Source: Natrinema salifodinae
GTDB taxonomy: Archaea > Halobacteriota > Halobacteria > Halobacteriales > Natrialbaceae
Length of the DNA stretch: 64,000 bases
NCBI RefSeq assembly: GCF_900110455.1
Contig: NZ_FOIS01000001.1
Span: 1,116,001-1,180,000, forward strand
Direction of reading: 5' to 3'
Below, in pieces: positions 51,948 through 60,529 of the stretch. The translations under genes were made by a program, and so were the position numbers. Every line of letters begins with the position of its first letter. Position 1 is the stretch's first letter. Under the pieces are notes generated by a model. That model made no database searches. It had not been told where the DNA came from and was given only the letters and a program-made list of their open reading frames with translations.

Positions 51948-52982
51948 ATGGCAGTACGAGTAGGCGTACTCGGTGCGACCGGCGCCGTCGGACAGCGACT
52001 GATTCAGCTGCTCGATCCCCACCCGGACTTCGAGATCGCAGCGCTGACCGCGAGCGATTCGAGCGCCGGCAAGACGTATCGCCAGGCCGCGAAGTGGCGC
52101 GTCGACAGCCCCATCCCGGACGACGTCGCCGACATGACCGTCGTGGCGACCGACCCCGACGAGGTTCCCAACGACGTCGACCTGATCTTCTCGTCGCTCC
52201 CCTCGAGCGTCGGGGCGGAGGTCGAACCCCCGTTCTGTGAGGCGGGCTACGTCGTTTCCTCGAACTCCTCGAACGGGCGGATGGACGACGACATCCCCCT
52301 CGTGATTCCGGAGGTCAACGCCGAACACCTCGACCTGCTCGAGGTCCAGCGCGACGAGCGCGGCTGGGACGGCGCCCTCGTCAAGAACCCCAACTGCTCG
52401 ACGATCACCTTCGTCCCCACGCTCGCGGCGCTGGCCGAGTACGGGCTCGAGAAGGTCCACGTCTCGACGCTCCAGGCCGTCTCCGGGGCGGGCTACGACG
52501 GCGTCACCTCGATGGAGATCATCGACAACGCCATCCCCTACATCGGCAGCGAGGAGGACAAGCTCGAGACCGAGTCCCGCAAACTGCTGGGCGAGTTCGA
52601 CGGGGCCGAACTGTCCCACAACGGCATGGCGGTCTCGGCCTCCTGTAACCGCATCCCGACGATCGACGGCCACCTCGAGAACGTCTGGGTCGAGACCGAG
52701 GAGGACCTCACGGCCGACGAGGCCGCCGAGGCCATGCGGGAGTTCCCGTCGCTGGACCTGCGGTCCTCGCCCGACCCGCTCATTCACGTCTTCGAGGAAC
52801 CCGACCGCCCGCAGCCGCGAATGGATCGGACCCTCGGCGACGGGATGGCCATCGCGGCGGGCGGCCTCCAGGAATCGCCCTTCGGACTTCAGTACAACTG
52901 CCTCGCGCACAACACGATCCGCGGCGCCGCTGGCGCGAGCGTCCTGAACGGCGAACTGCTGCTCGAGAACGGCTACATCTAG
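51948..52982 (+). CDS. asd: Aspartate-semialdehyde dehydrogenase
   Basis: It reduces aspartyl phosphate to aspartate semialdehyde with NADPH, the branch point to threonine, methionine and lysine. The 344-residue protein is full length for the archaeal/fungal type: LGATGAVGQRLIQLL nucleotide-binding N-terminus, SSLPSSVGAEVE, catalytic C150 in VKNPNCSTITF, AVSGAGYDGVTSMEI, and the conserved histidine-containing DGHLENVWVE (about residue 240). The start at MAVRVGVLGATGAVG fits homologues, with a GGTTTTGCGG element about 25 bases upstream. It is a single gene here; no lysine or threonine genes follow. Confidence 0.97.
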   Translation: MAVRVGVLGATGAVGQRLIQLLDPHPDFEIAALTASDSSAGKTYRQAAKWRVDSPIPDDVADMTVVATDPDEVPNDVDLIFSSLPSSVGAEVEPPFCEAGYVVSSNSSNGRMDDDIPLVIPEVNAEHLDLLEVQRDERGWDGALVKNPNCSTITFVPTLAALAEYGLEKVHVSTLQAVSGAGYDGVTSMEIIDNAIPYIGSEEDKLETESRKLLGEFDGAELSHNGMAVSASCNRIPTIDGHLENVWVETEEDLTADEAAEAMREFPSLDLRSSPDPLIHVFEEPDRPQPRMDRTLGDGMAIAAGGLQESPFGLQYNCLAHNTIRGAAGASVLNGELLLENGYI

Positions 52983-53200
52983 CAGGTCGAACAGTCAACG
53001 ATCAGCGATCAGCGGGCATCGGCCGCCAGTCACCGGCCGGATCCGGTTCGAATGCTTCTCCATCGGTCGGCTTCCGAGTAGGACTGCCTGGTCACAATCG
53101 GCCGTTCTCAGACGCATCCCTTCCGCGGCGGGGCAGCCGATCCTTCCCACGCCATAGTATAACAATCCCTCGCGTCGAACCCCGATCGAGGGGGGTTCGT

Positions 53201-53872
53201 ATGGTCCTCATCGTCGAGTACGAAATCGCGACGCCGATCCTCCGACGGACCGTCGAGGCCGTCTCGCGGATCGACATCGAGGAGATCTATCAGTCGGCGA
53301 CGGGCGAAACGAAACTCATCGTCTGGATGTACGCCAGCGATCTCAACGGCGTCGAATCGGCGCTGGCGGACGACGAAACGGTCCAGTCGTTTACGCTCCT
53401 CGAAGAACGGAGCGATCGACGGCTGTATAGCGTGAGTCTGAGCGACCGCGGTGAGGAACATCTAACCTATCCCGCGGCGGCGGAATACGACATCGCGTAC
53501 CTCGACATCACCGTCACGAAAGACACGAGAATCCGCGCTCGCATTCCGACACGGGATGCACTGATGGCGTATCGCGACCACTGTCGCGAGCGGGACATCC
53601 CGTTCCGAATCCACCGCATTTTCAGCGAATCGGACGCGATCGGCGACCGATACGGCGTCACCGAGCACCAACGGGAAGCCCTCCTCGCGGCCCTCGACGA
53701 AGGGTACTTCGACGTCCCGCGGGAGACGACGCTCTCGGCGATCGCGGCCACGCTCGACATCTCAGACCAGGCGCTGTCCGCTCGCCTCCGTCGCGGCCAG
53801 GCGAACCTGCTCCAAAACACGTTACGAAAACCGGATGCCCCGGATGAACCGGGTGAATGGGACCCGTCTTAA
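53201..53872 (+). CDS. HTH_10 (bacterio-opsin activator-like) transcription regulator
   Basis: This 223-residue protein is of the haloarchaeal HTH_10 family. A 155-residue N-terminal domain (MVLIVEYEIATPIL, with SRRLYSVSLSD-like strands) of the bacterioopsin-activator type precedes the HTH at about 160-212: VTEHQREALLAALDEGYFDVPRETTLSAIAATLDISDQALSARLRRGQ. The N-terminal domain probably senses a small ligand or redox signal. Targets are unknown; the next gene is a HalOD1-domain protein, so they may share a sensing pathway. The start ATG at 53201 follows GGGGGTTCGT; the upstream region has no TATA that I trust. Confidence 0.9.
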   Translation: MVLIVEYEIATPILRRTVEAVSRIDIEEIYQSATGETKLIVWMYASDLNGVESALADDETVQSFTLLEERSDRRLYSVSLSDRGEEHLTYPAAAEYDIAYLDITVTKDTRIRARIPTRDALMAYRDHCRERDIPFRIHRIFSESDAIGDRYGVTEHQREALLAALDEGYFDVPRETTLSAIAATLDISDQALSARLRRGQANLLQNTLRKPDAPDEPGEWDPS

Positions 53873-53925
53873 AACGTTGACCACCCAATCGTGGTCGTTT
53901 CCCCCGTCACGCCGCTAACCGAGGT

Positions 53926-54237
53926 ATGGAGATTGAAAGCGCAGCCGTCGAGTCACCGCCGCAGGACGGAATCAGCGGGTCCACGTACCGCGCCGACGCG
54001 GAGCAACCGCTCAGCGAGGCGGTCATCGACGCGATCGCCACGGAGTCGGGGGTCGACGTCCTCGAACTCGCCGACGAATTCGGACCGCTGTACGACGTGA
54101 TCGACCCGTCGGCGCTGGATTCGCTGTTCCAGTCCACGGGCGCCGCGGACCGTTCCGTCGGGACCGTCACGTTCGACTACGCGGGGTATCGGATCACGGT
54201 CGACCAGGCGGGCGAGGTAACGCTCGCCGAGCAATAA
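53926..54237 (+). CDS. HalOD1 domain protein
   Basis: This 103-residue protein has a HalOD1 output domain (about 28-100: LSEAVIDAIATESGVDVLELADEFGPLYDVIDPSALDSLF, then VTFDYAGYRITVDQAGEVTL). The N-terminal 27 residues are polar. HalOD1 is found at the ends of haloarchaeal signalling proteins and alone; its molecular role is not known. It follows the HTH_10 regulator with a 53-base gap, suggesting co-transcription. Confidence 0.9.
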   Translation: MEIESAAVESPPQDGISGSTYRADAEQPLSEAVIDAIATESGVDVLELADEFGPLYDVIDPSALDSLFQSTGAADRSVGTVTFDYAGYRITVDQAGEVTLAEQ

Positions 54238-54396
54238 TCGGGTTTTCGAGGCGGCAGTCTCGGCGCTGCAATACCGGACGAGAGACCTGGCTGTGGTAGC
54301 TGTTCAATGTTCGATTTTCGATTCTTCGGTCCTCAGCGGTAGTGGCATCGTCGGCCGCCGGTCGTCAGTCGCTGGTCGTCAGACACCGATCGCCGA

Positions 54397-54828
54397 TCAG
54401 GCGTCGGTCCGCGGCAGGGCGACGACCGGGACCGCCGCCTCTTTCACCAGGCGGCGGGCCACGTCGCCGGCGAGCAGGTCCGCGAATCGACCCCCCTTGC
54501 GGGGCTCGAAGACGACGGCGTCGACGGCGCGGTCCTCGGCCGCCTCGAAGATCCGTTCGACGACGTCGGTTCCGAAGAGGATCGCCGTCTCGACCGTGCC
54601 CGGCGCGTCCGCGAGCGGGCCGCGGGCGCGCTCGAAGATTTCTCCGGCGTACTCCTCGCGCTGCTCGACCGAGGCCTTGTCCGGCGCGCCGTCGGCCTTC
54701 TCGATGACGTTGACGACGACAACCGTACTCGACGGCTCGAGGTACGGCGCGAGCGCCGCGGCCGTCCGCTCGCCGTCGTCCGGATCGGCGACGGGGACCA
54801 GGATCGTCCCGTCGAACGAGAGCGTCAT
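54397..54828 (-). CDS. Universal stress protein (UspA family)
   Basis: The 143-residue protein begins MTLSFDGTILVPVADPDDGER, contains VVVVNVIEKADGAPDKAS, and ends with FGTDVVERIFEAAEDRAVDAVVFEPRKGGRFADLLAGDVARRLVKEAAVPVVALP, the Usp fold with alternating strands. The second glycine of the ATP-binding GxxG-x9-GS motif appears as AGDVARR rather than AGSxAxR, so nucleotide binding is uncertain. Many copies are found in haloarchaea. It stands between two minus-strand genes. Confidence 0.88.
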   Translation of the reverse strand: MTLSFDGTILVPVADPDDGERTAAALAPYLEPSSTVVVVNVIEKADGAPDKASVEQREEYAGEIFERARGPLADAPGTVETAILFGTDVVERIFEAAEDRAVDAVVFEPRKGGRFADLLAGDVARRLVKEAAVPVVALPRTDA

Positions 54829-54963
54829 CGGTGTTCACCTCGCGGGGATCCGATCCGACCGCCTGATGACTGGCTCATAGCCCCCGATTCGGGCGGCAGA
54901 GTGAAAAAACTGCGTCGCCGGATCAGACGCCGAGCGAGCGCCGCGATCGGACTGCGGCGACCG

Positions 54964-55932
54964 TCAGGGCAACACCTGATTGCGCAGTTCCGCGTCGCGT
55001 CCCTCCCCGTCGAACCGACGGGCGTTCTCGGCGACGATGTCGGCCAGGCGCTCGTAGTACTGCGGCGTGTGGCCCGCGTTATGGGGCGTGATCTGGACGT
55101 TCTCGAAGGTCCACAGCGGGTGGTCCTCGGGCAGCGGTTCGGGATCGGTGACGTCTAAGGCAGCCCCGCGGATCCAGTTCGAGCGCAGCGCCTCGACGAG
55201 CGCGTCGGTGTCGACGACCGGCCCGCGGGCGACGTTGACCAGCACCGTGTCGGGATCGATCGTGACGAAGGCGTCGCGGTCGATCAGCCCCTGGGTCGTC
55301 TCCGTGAGCGGACACGCGAGCACCAGGTAGTCCGTCCGCGCGAGGGCGTCGTCGAACGCCTCCCCCTCGAAGCCGATCACCTCGTCCGTCGGCCCGCCCT
55401 TCTCGGGGGAGTACCGCACGCCGATCGTCTCGACGCCGAACGGCTCGAGGCGCTCCGCGACCGACCGCCCGATCGCGCCGAGGCCGACGATCGTCACCGT
55501 CGAGCCCTGCAACTCGTGGGCCTTGTAGTGGCGCCACTCGCGGCGCCGTTGGCGGCGCGCGCCCACGTGAAACCGCCTGGCGAAGGAGAGGATCGAGCCG
55601 AGGACGTGCTCGCCGATGTTCGGGCCGTGGACGCCGGAGGCGTTGGTCACCGCGACGCCGCGCTCCTCGAGTCGATCGAGGGGGAGGTGGCCGGTACCCG
55701 CGTACGCACACGCGAAAACGTCGAGGCTCTCGGCGGCGTCGAGGAGGTCGTCCTCGAGGGTCATGCCGGTAACAAAGTGCGCGTCCCGAATCGCCTCGCG
55801 CTCCGCGGCGGGCGTTCGCGCGAGCTCGACGGTGCGATCGGGCAATCGATCGCGGATCGCGTCGGCGTACTGTTCGATCGGAATGCCGTGAGTCCCTTTT
55901 CGAAGCACCAGAACGTCGGACGATGCGGCCAT
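54964..55932 (-). CDS. D-2-hydroxyacid dehydrogenase, NAD-dependent
   Basis: This 322-residue oxidoreductase reduces 2-oxo acids to D-2-hydroxy acids. It contains the NAD-binding GLGAIGRSVAERLEPFG in a Rossmann fold, and the catalytic arginine in VARGPVVDTDALVEAL, the glutamate in TDPEPLPEDHPLW and histidine in TPHNAGHT. Typical substrates are glyoxylate, hydroxypyruvate or phosphoglycerate-like acids; specificity is unknown. The ATG at 55932 (MAASSDVLVLRKG) is preferred over another ATG ten codons earlier, because the shorter N-terminus begins directly with the first strand. Confidence 0.9.
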   Translation of the reverse strand: MAASSDVLVLRKGTHGIPIEQYADAIRDRLPDRTVELARTPAAEREAIRDAHFVTGMTLEDDLLDAAESLDVFACAYAGTGHLPLDRLEERGVAVTNASGVHGPNIGEHVLGSILSFARRFHVGARRQRRREWRHYKAHELQGSTVTIVGLGAIGRSVAERLEPFGVETIGVRYSPEKGGPTDEVIGFEGEAFDDALARTDYLVLACPLTETTQGLIDRDAFVTIDPDTVLVNVARGPVVDTDALVEALRSNWIRGAALDVTDPEPLPEDHPLWTFENVQITPHNAGHTPQYYERLADIVAENARRFDGEGRDAELRNQVLP

Positions 55933-56180
55933 ACCGCTGTCGATGCGTGCGAGATACATCAATCAACACGATCGATGATCGGTCGGCAGTGTGCGAAACG
56001 AATACGACGACTACGGCACTCGCCGGCCGTCACCGTCGCCGGTCGATCCGTGACGTCCCGTCGGCCGGCTCGACCGCCCCCTGAACGCCCCCGATCGGTC
56101 GCGCGAGTCGCGCTTCGCGGCGACTACGGCGTCTCCGTTGCCGATCGGGCCGCAACGCGACCGCCGAATGTTTCAAGCGA

Positions 56181-56188
56181 TTTAATAC
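56181..56188 (+). promoter_or_regulatory. TATA element for the 56213-57604 gene
   Basis: TTTAATAC is centred about 28 bases before the ATG at 56213, and a second in-frame ATG at 56195 is too close to it to be used. This fixes the start. Confidence 0.65.
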
Positions 56189-56212
56189 GGACGGATGAGA
56201 CTCCTACGGAAT

Positions 56213-57604
56213 ATGGAACGCGTAGACGTCGCGATCGTCGGCGGCGGCCCCGCCGGTGCGTCCGCGGCGGAGCAAGCCGCCGCCCACGGCGCAGAGACGG
56301 TACTCTTCGAACAGGGGGTGCCGCGAGAGGATCGCGAGGGGCTGGGGCCGGACTCGACCGACGCCGCCGGGATGCTCGACTATTGGATCGACATTATGGG
56401 GTTCGACTATCGGGAAATTCCCGACGACATCATCCTGCAGGAACTCGAGAGCACGAAGTTCATCGGCCCGAACAGCACCGTCGAACTCGGGACGACGGGG
56501 ATGGAGGCTAGCTATCCGAAGTTCGGCTACACCTTCCACCGCGCGCGGATGGACGACTGGCTCTACGAGCGCGCCACCGACGCCGGCGCGGACCTCCGCG
56601 TCGGGACCGGGGTCGCGGATCTCGAGACGGACCTCCGCGCGTCCGGTCCGAAGGGACCGACCCACACGCTGACGCTCTCGAACGGCGACGAACTCGAGGC
56701 CCAATACGTCGTCCTCGCGGACGGCCCGCAGCGCCGGATCACGCTGGAGGCGCTCGACCAGTTCACGCCGCCTGGCCGGAGCGTCTCGGACTACCTCTCG
56801 CCGCCGGAAGCGAACCACATCGCCTATCAGGAGTACCGGGAGTTCCCCGAGGAACTGTTCGAGGAGTTCGAAGACCGGCTCAAGTTCTGGTGGGGATACA
56901 TGCCCGGCGAGACGGCCTACCCCTGGGTCTTCCCGAACGACGGCACCGTGGCCCGCGTCGGGCTGACGATGCCGATCGGGATGGAACTCGAGGACGTCGA
57001 CGATCCCGCCTCCTACAAGCTCCTGCGGCCCGACGACGACCAGATCCCCTCGGGCGCGGAGTACATCCGACGACTCTTAGAACAGGAGTACGGCGACGAG
57101 TACGACATCGAGGAAGACATCCCCCGCGTCGAAGACCGCGGGAAGTCGAAAGGGACCGAGACGTACCCAATCTCCTCGACGCGACCGATCGACTCGCCGG
57201 TCGGCGCCAACATCGCCGTCGCCGGCGGTGCGATGGGGACCACTTCCGCCTTCCACGAGGGCGGCTACCACGTCGCCGTCCGCACCGGGAAAATCGCCGG
57301 CCGCCTGGCCGGGACGGACTCGCTCGAGAACTACAACGATCTCTGGAAGCGCGCGATCGGCGACGAGATCCTCCGCAACGTCGCCTTCGCCGATATCGTC
57401 GAGGACTACGGTCCCGACGACTGGGACTGGGCGTTCGACACGGTCACCGACATGCAGGGGACCAGTACAGATAACGTCCTGATCTCCAAGAAGTACTCCG
57501 CGGGCCTCGACGCCGCGAAGATCCTCGCGACGTACAAGCGCCGGAAGTTCACGTACCGCGACGGCGGCTACGTCCAACTCTCGGAAGACGACTACTTCTA
57601 CTGA
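56213..57604 (+). CDS. Geranylgeranyl reductase family flavoprotein
   Basis: This 463-residue FAD-dependent enzyme of the GGR superfamily hydrogenates isoprenoid chains of archaeal lipids, quinones or chlorophyll. FAD-binding VDVAIVGGGPAGASAAEQAA and the YTFHRARMDDWLYERA segment, followed by YVVLADGPQRRITLEAL and DSPVGANIAVAGGAMGTTSAFHEGGYH, are family signatures. The region with SDYLSPPEANHIAYQEY suggests the haloarchaeal group not directly adjacent to lipid genes, so it may act on menaquinone or another isoprenoid. The leaderless promoter at 56181 supports the start. Confidence 0.9.
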   Translation: MERVDVAIVGGGPAGASAAEQAAAHGAETVLFEQGVPREDREGLGPDSTDAAGMLDYWIDIMGFDYREIPDDIILQELESTKFIGPNSTVELGTTGMEASYPKFGYTFHRARMDDWLYERATDAGADLRVGTGVADLETDLRASGPKGPTHTLTLSNGDELEAQYVVLADGPQRRITLEALDQFTPPGRSVSDYLSPPEANHIAYQEYREFPEELFEEFEDRLKFWWGYMPGETAYPWVFPNDGTVARVGLTMPIGMELEDVDDPASYKLLRPDDDQIPSGAEYIRRLLEQEYGDEYDIEEDIPRVEDRGKSKGTETYPISSTRPIDSPVGANIAVAGGAMGTTSAFHEGGYHVAVRTGKIAGRLAGTDSLENYNDLWKRAIGDEILRNVAFADIVEDYGPDDWDWAFDTVTDMQGTSTDNVLISKKYSAGLDAAKILATYKRRKFTYRDGGYVQLSEDDYFY

Positions 57605-57729
57605 CCGCGACGCCGGCCGTCGGCATCTCGCCGACGGCGCCGGTACCGGTGCCGTACTCGGCGCCGTAATCGACGCGTAATTGTCCGTGCGCGGCGATCC
57701 TTTTTCGGGCTCGACGTGGAAGAACGGGT

Positions 57730-58674
57730 ATGGGCTCTGGCTCGAACGCGGATCCCCCCGACGAGCGCGACCACCAGGTCGAACCCGACGGCGCAGGCCA
57801 CGGTCACGGTCCCGACCACGGCCGCGGCGTCCCCGATGACCAGGCGCCCGAGGAGTACGGCGACCACCGCGGTCGCGGGGACCACGACGAGGACGAGCAC
57901 GAACACCGGAGCCGCTGGCCGCTCGTCGCCGCCGTCGGCGCCGGCGGGCTCTACATCGGCGTCGCAATCGCCATCCTCGGCAACGAAACCGATCTCATCC
58001 CGCCGCTGATCGGCGTCGGCCTCGCCGCCGTCGGGTCGATTATCCTGCTGGCCGGCGTTGCAGGCTGGGTCGACCAGGCGTTCCTGGCACCGACCCGCGA
58101 CCCGCAGGGCAATCCCAAGGCCCGCGAGTCGTACGTCTCGACGACGCTGCTGTTCCTCGGGACGGACATCTCGACGTTCGGCGCCCTGTTCGTCTACTAC
58201 TTCTTCGTCAGGATCGGCACCTGGCCGCCCGAGGAACTGCCGTCGCTGGTGGGGTCGCTCGTGCTCGTCAACACCGCGATCCTGATCGCCAGCAGCGTCA
58301 CCTTCCACTACGCACACGAGGCCTTAGAGCACGACAACCGGCGGCGCTTCCTCGGACTGCTCGGGGCGACGCTCGTGCTCGGCGTGGTCTTCCTGGCCGG
58401 CCAGGTCTACGAGTACTACGAGTTCGTCATCGCGGAGGGCTTTACCCTCTCGAGTGGCATCTTCGGGAGCGCCTTCTTCGGCCTGACCGGACTCCACGGC
58501 CTCCACGTCTCCCTGGGCGTCGGCGGGATCGCCGTACTCTGCTGGCGGGCGCTGCGGGGCCACTACGGGCCGGACCGCGACACGTCGGTCGCGACCGTCT
58601 CGCTGTACTGGCACTTCGTGGATTTCGTCTGGCTGTTCCTCGTGGCGGTCCTCTACGTCGGCGCGTCGATGTAA
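57730..58674 (+). CDS. coxC: Cytochrome c oxidase subunit III with His-rich N-terminus
   Basis: The 314-residue protein is a heme-copper oxidase subunit III of the short type (about seven helices, from residue 63). Motifs include ESYVSTTLLFLGTDISTFGALFVYYFF, FHYAHEALEHDNRRRFLG, GIFGSAFFGLTGLHGLHVSLGVGG and a final YWHFVDFVWLFLVAVLYV. It stabilises the catalytic core and guards proton uptake. The first 60 residues are unlike other subunits III: a histidine/aspartate/glutamate-rich hydrophilic extension (HGHGPDHG, HDEDEHEHRS), perhaps metal-binding. Other oxidase genes are 2.4 kb away (subunit I) and at the right end (subunit II). Confidence 0.94.
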   Translation: MGSGSNADPPDERDHQVEPDGAGHGHGPDHGRGVPDDQAPEEYGDHRGRGDHDEDEHEHRSRWPLVAAVGAGGLYIGVAIAILGNETDLIPPLIGVGLAAVGSIILLAGVAGWVDQAFLAPTRDPQGNPKARESYVSTTLLFLGTDISTFGALFVYYFFVRIGTWPPEELPSLVGSLVLVNTAILIASSVTFHYAHEALEHDNRRRFLGLLGATLVLGVVFLAGQVYEYYEFVIAEGFTLSSGIFGSAFFGLTGLHGLHVSLGVGGIAVLCWRALRGHYGPDRDTSVATVSLYWHFVDFVWLFLVAVLYVGASM

Positions 58675-58706
58675 GCGCGAACAGCCGGCAACCGGACCCC
58701 GATTCC

Positions 58707-58889
58707 TCACGGGTACTCGTCCGGATCGAAATCCGTCTCGAGCACCTGCAGCTCCGACGACTCGCAGTCGCAGAAATCGGGCTGGCCGAGTGGCTGGACG
58801 CTGCCGTCGGGCCAGAGTTGCACGATGCCGATCTCCCCGCAGCGGTCACATTTCGCCGCCGCTCGCCGTTTGTCCTCGGAATTGCCCAC
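58707..58889 (-). CDS. Small zinc-ribbon protein, 60 aa
   Basis: The protein has CDRCGE and CDCESS pairs around IGIVQLWPDGSVQPLGQPDF, forming a zinc ribbon or rubredoxin-like knuckle, and an acidic tail. It starts with GTG at 58889, directly after a region with no family sequence; the upstream extension to 58991 is not homologous and includes PGFFVGG. It could serve electron transfer or as a nucleic-acid-binding factor. It sits beside the oxidase genes without being on the same strand. Confidence 0.7.
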   Translation of the reverse strand: MGNSEDKRRAAAKCDRCGEIGIVQLWPDGSVQPLGQPDFCDCESSELQVLETDFDPDEYP

Positions 58890-58987
58890 GGGTTTTCCTC
58901 GCGGAACCGTGGTACTACAGCCACCGACGAAAAACCCCGGTGACCGACCGATCGCCCGCCACGATGGGGCGTCCGCGTCCGAGACAG

Positions 58988-59410
58988 TCACTCGCCGGCT
59001 GCAGTGCCGGACTCGAGTCCGACGGTGACGAACCGGTCCCCGTCGGCCGCCGGCGAGCCGCGGACGGTTCCGAGTTCGATCGCCTGGTCCGCCTCGACGG
59101 TCGCCGCCGGGGTAAAGAGGAACGCCCGATACGACGGCGCGTGGTCGTACGCGATCACGTTGGCCTGGTAGACCTCGTCGAGCCGATCGGCCCGCCAGTC
59201 GAGTCCCGCCTCGACGACCGTGGCGCGCCGTTCCGGCGTGAGCTGATAAGGGTACATCACCCCCTGCTTGACCGGATCATCGTCGGACTCGCCGGATTGC
59301 ACACCGACGTTCGTCGTCGCGCCGCCGGCGCCGACGAGCGCGCCCGTCGACAGGGCACCGTACTTGACGAACGATCGGCGGGACGTCGACCGGAGTGAGT
59401 CATCGCTCAT
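58988..59410 (-). CDS. Tat-signal protein of unknown function, 140 aa
   Basis: The N-terminus has a twin-arginine motif (TSRRSFVKYGALSTGALVGAGGA) for export in folded form. The mature part contains YPYQLTPERRATVVEAGLDWRADRLDEVYQANVIAYDHAPSYRAFLFTPAATVEADQAIELGTV and ends with a conserved-looking strand pattern, resembling haloarchaeal proteins found next to terminal oxidases. Exported and cofactor-free, it may be a periplasm-side accessory of respiration. The start at MSDDSLRST (59410) is chosen; six codons upstream add nothing. Confidence 0.75.
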   Translation of the reverse strand: MSDDSLRSTSRRSFVKYGALSTGALVGAGGATTNVGVQSGESDDDPVKQGVMYPYQLTPERRATVVEAGLDWRADRLDEVYQANVIAYDHAPSYRAFLFTPAATVEADQAIELGTVRGSPAADGDRFVTVGLESGTAAGE

Positions 59411-59584
59411 ACGCTGGTCCCCGACCACCGTGGTCGGAATAAGAGTTTGCCATGATTACACAACGAGTGATCGCTGATCTCCCGCCCGAGAAGGGGATTA
59501 TCACTGTTTCTACAGCGAGATCTGAGTAGTTCGTATCAGTTAATTATCAGTCGATAACACGTTCAGTACCGATCGTAATAGCCG

Positions 59585-59590
59585 TTTATC
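59585..59590 (+). promoter_or_regulatory. TATA element for the manganese catalase gene
   Basis: TTTATC is centred about 29 bases before the ATG at 59617. It supports that ATG as the start; a second, out-of-frame ATG at 59613 is not used. Confidence 0.6.
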
Positions 59591-59616
59591 TCGCTTGCCG
59601 TGGGCCCGGTGAATGG

Positions 59617-60468
59617 ATGTTCTTTCAAGAACCGGAGCTCCAGTACGAGGTCACTGTCGAAGAACCGGATCCCCACTTCGCGAAGCTCCTTCAGCAAGCG
59701 ATCGGCGGTCAGGAAGGCGAGATGCGCGTCGCCATGCAGTACATGTTCCAGGCCTGGGCGCTGCCCGAGGAGTACGAGGCGTATCGGAACCTCCTGATGG
59801 AGACCGCCGCCGAGGAACTCGGTCACATCGAGATGCTCGCGACCGCGGTCACGAAGAACCTCCGGGGCTCACCGACGGAGATGAGTGACGAGGCCCAGGA
59901 GACGGCGGCCGCCGCGGCGTCGATGACCGGACAGAATCCGCGCCAGTTCCTCTCGGCCGGCCAGTCTGCGATGCCCGTCGACAGCAACGGCGTCCCCTTC
60001 ACCGGCGGCTACATCGCCGCGTCGGGCAACCTCGCCGGCGACCTCTACGCGAACGTGATGGCCGAGGCGACCGGCCGCACCCTCGCAACCCGGCTGTGGG
60101 AGTACACCGACGACCCCGGGATGAAGGACATGCTCTCGTACCTGATCGCCCGGGATACCATGCACCAGAACCAATGGCTCGAAGCCCTCGAAACGCTCGA
60201 GGACCCCGTTCCGGTCCCCGCGAGTTTCCCGCAGGAAGAGGAGAACCAGGAAGTCAATTACACGTTCATCTCGACCAGGCGCGAGCCGCAATCCGATCCC
60301 GGCTACCCCTGGACCGAGGGCGAGTCGCCGGACGGCAAGGGCCAGTTCTCCTACGCCGCCGAACAGCCAGGCGACGGCGAAGTCGTCGCCCCCGAGCCGG
60401 ATCCGATGACGAACAACGAGCCCAACAGGACCGACGAGACCAGCGAGACCGACGCGTCCGAGGAATAA
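59617..60468 (+). CDS. Manganese catalase
   Basis: This 283-residue di-manganese catalase decomposes hydrogen peroxide without heme. All five metal ligands expected from the Lactobacillus enzyme can be placed: E35 in QEGEMR, E67 and H70 in AEELGHIEM, E150 in VMAEATGR and H183 in RDTMHQNQ. The four-helix bundle is followed by a C-terminal arm (VNYTFISTRREPQSDPGYPW) and an acidic low-complexity tail that is specific to halophiles. A TATA element gives a leaderless start. It lies within the oxidase locus, where it would remove peroxide made by respiration. Confidence 0.94.
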   Translation: MFFQEPELQYEVTVEEPDPHFAKLLQQAIGGQEGEMRVAMQYMFQAWALPEEYEAYRNLLMETAAEELGHIEMLATAVTKNLRGSPTEMSDEAQETAAAAASMTGQNPRQFLSAGQSAMPVDSNGVPFTGGYIAASGNLAGDLYANVMAEATGRTLATRLWEYTDDPGMKDMLSYLIARDTMHQNQWLEALETLEDPVPVPASFPQEEENQEVNYTFISTRREPQSDPGYPWTEGESPDGKGQFSYAAEQPGDGEVVAPEPDPMTNNEPNRTDETSETDASEE

Positions 60469-60529
60469 CGCCGGCCGAGACCGTCGCCACGTCGCTCCGA
60501 AATCGGGTAGTCGGCCGTCGACGCTCCGA

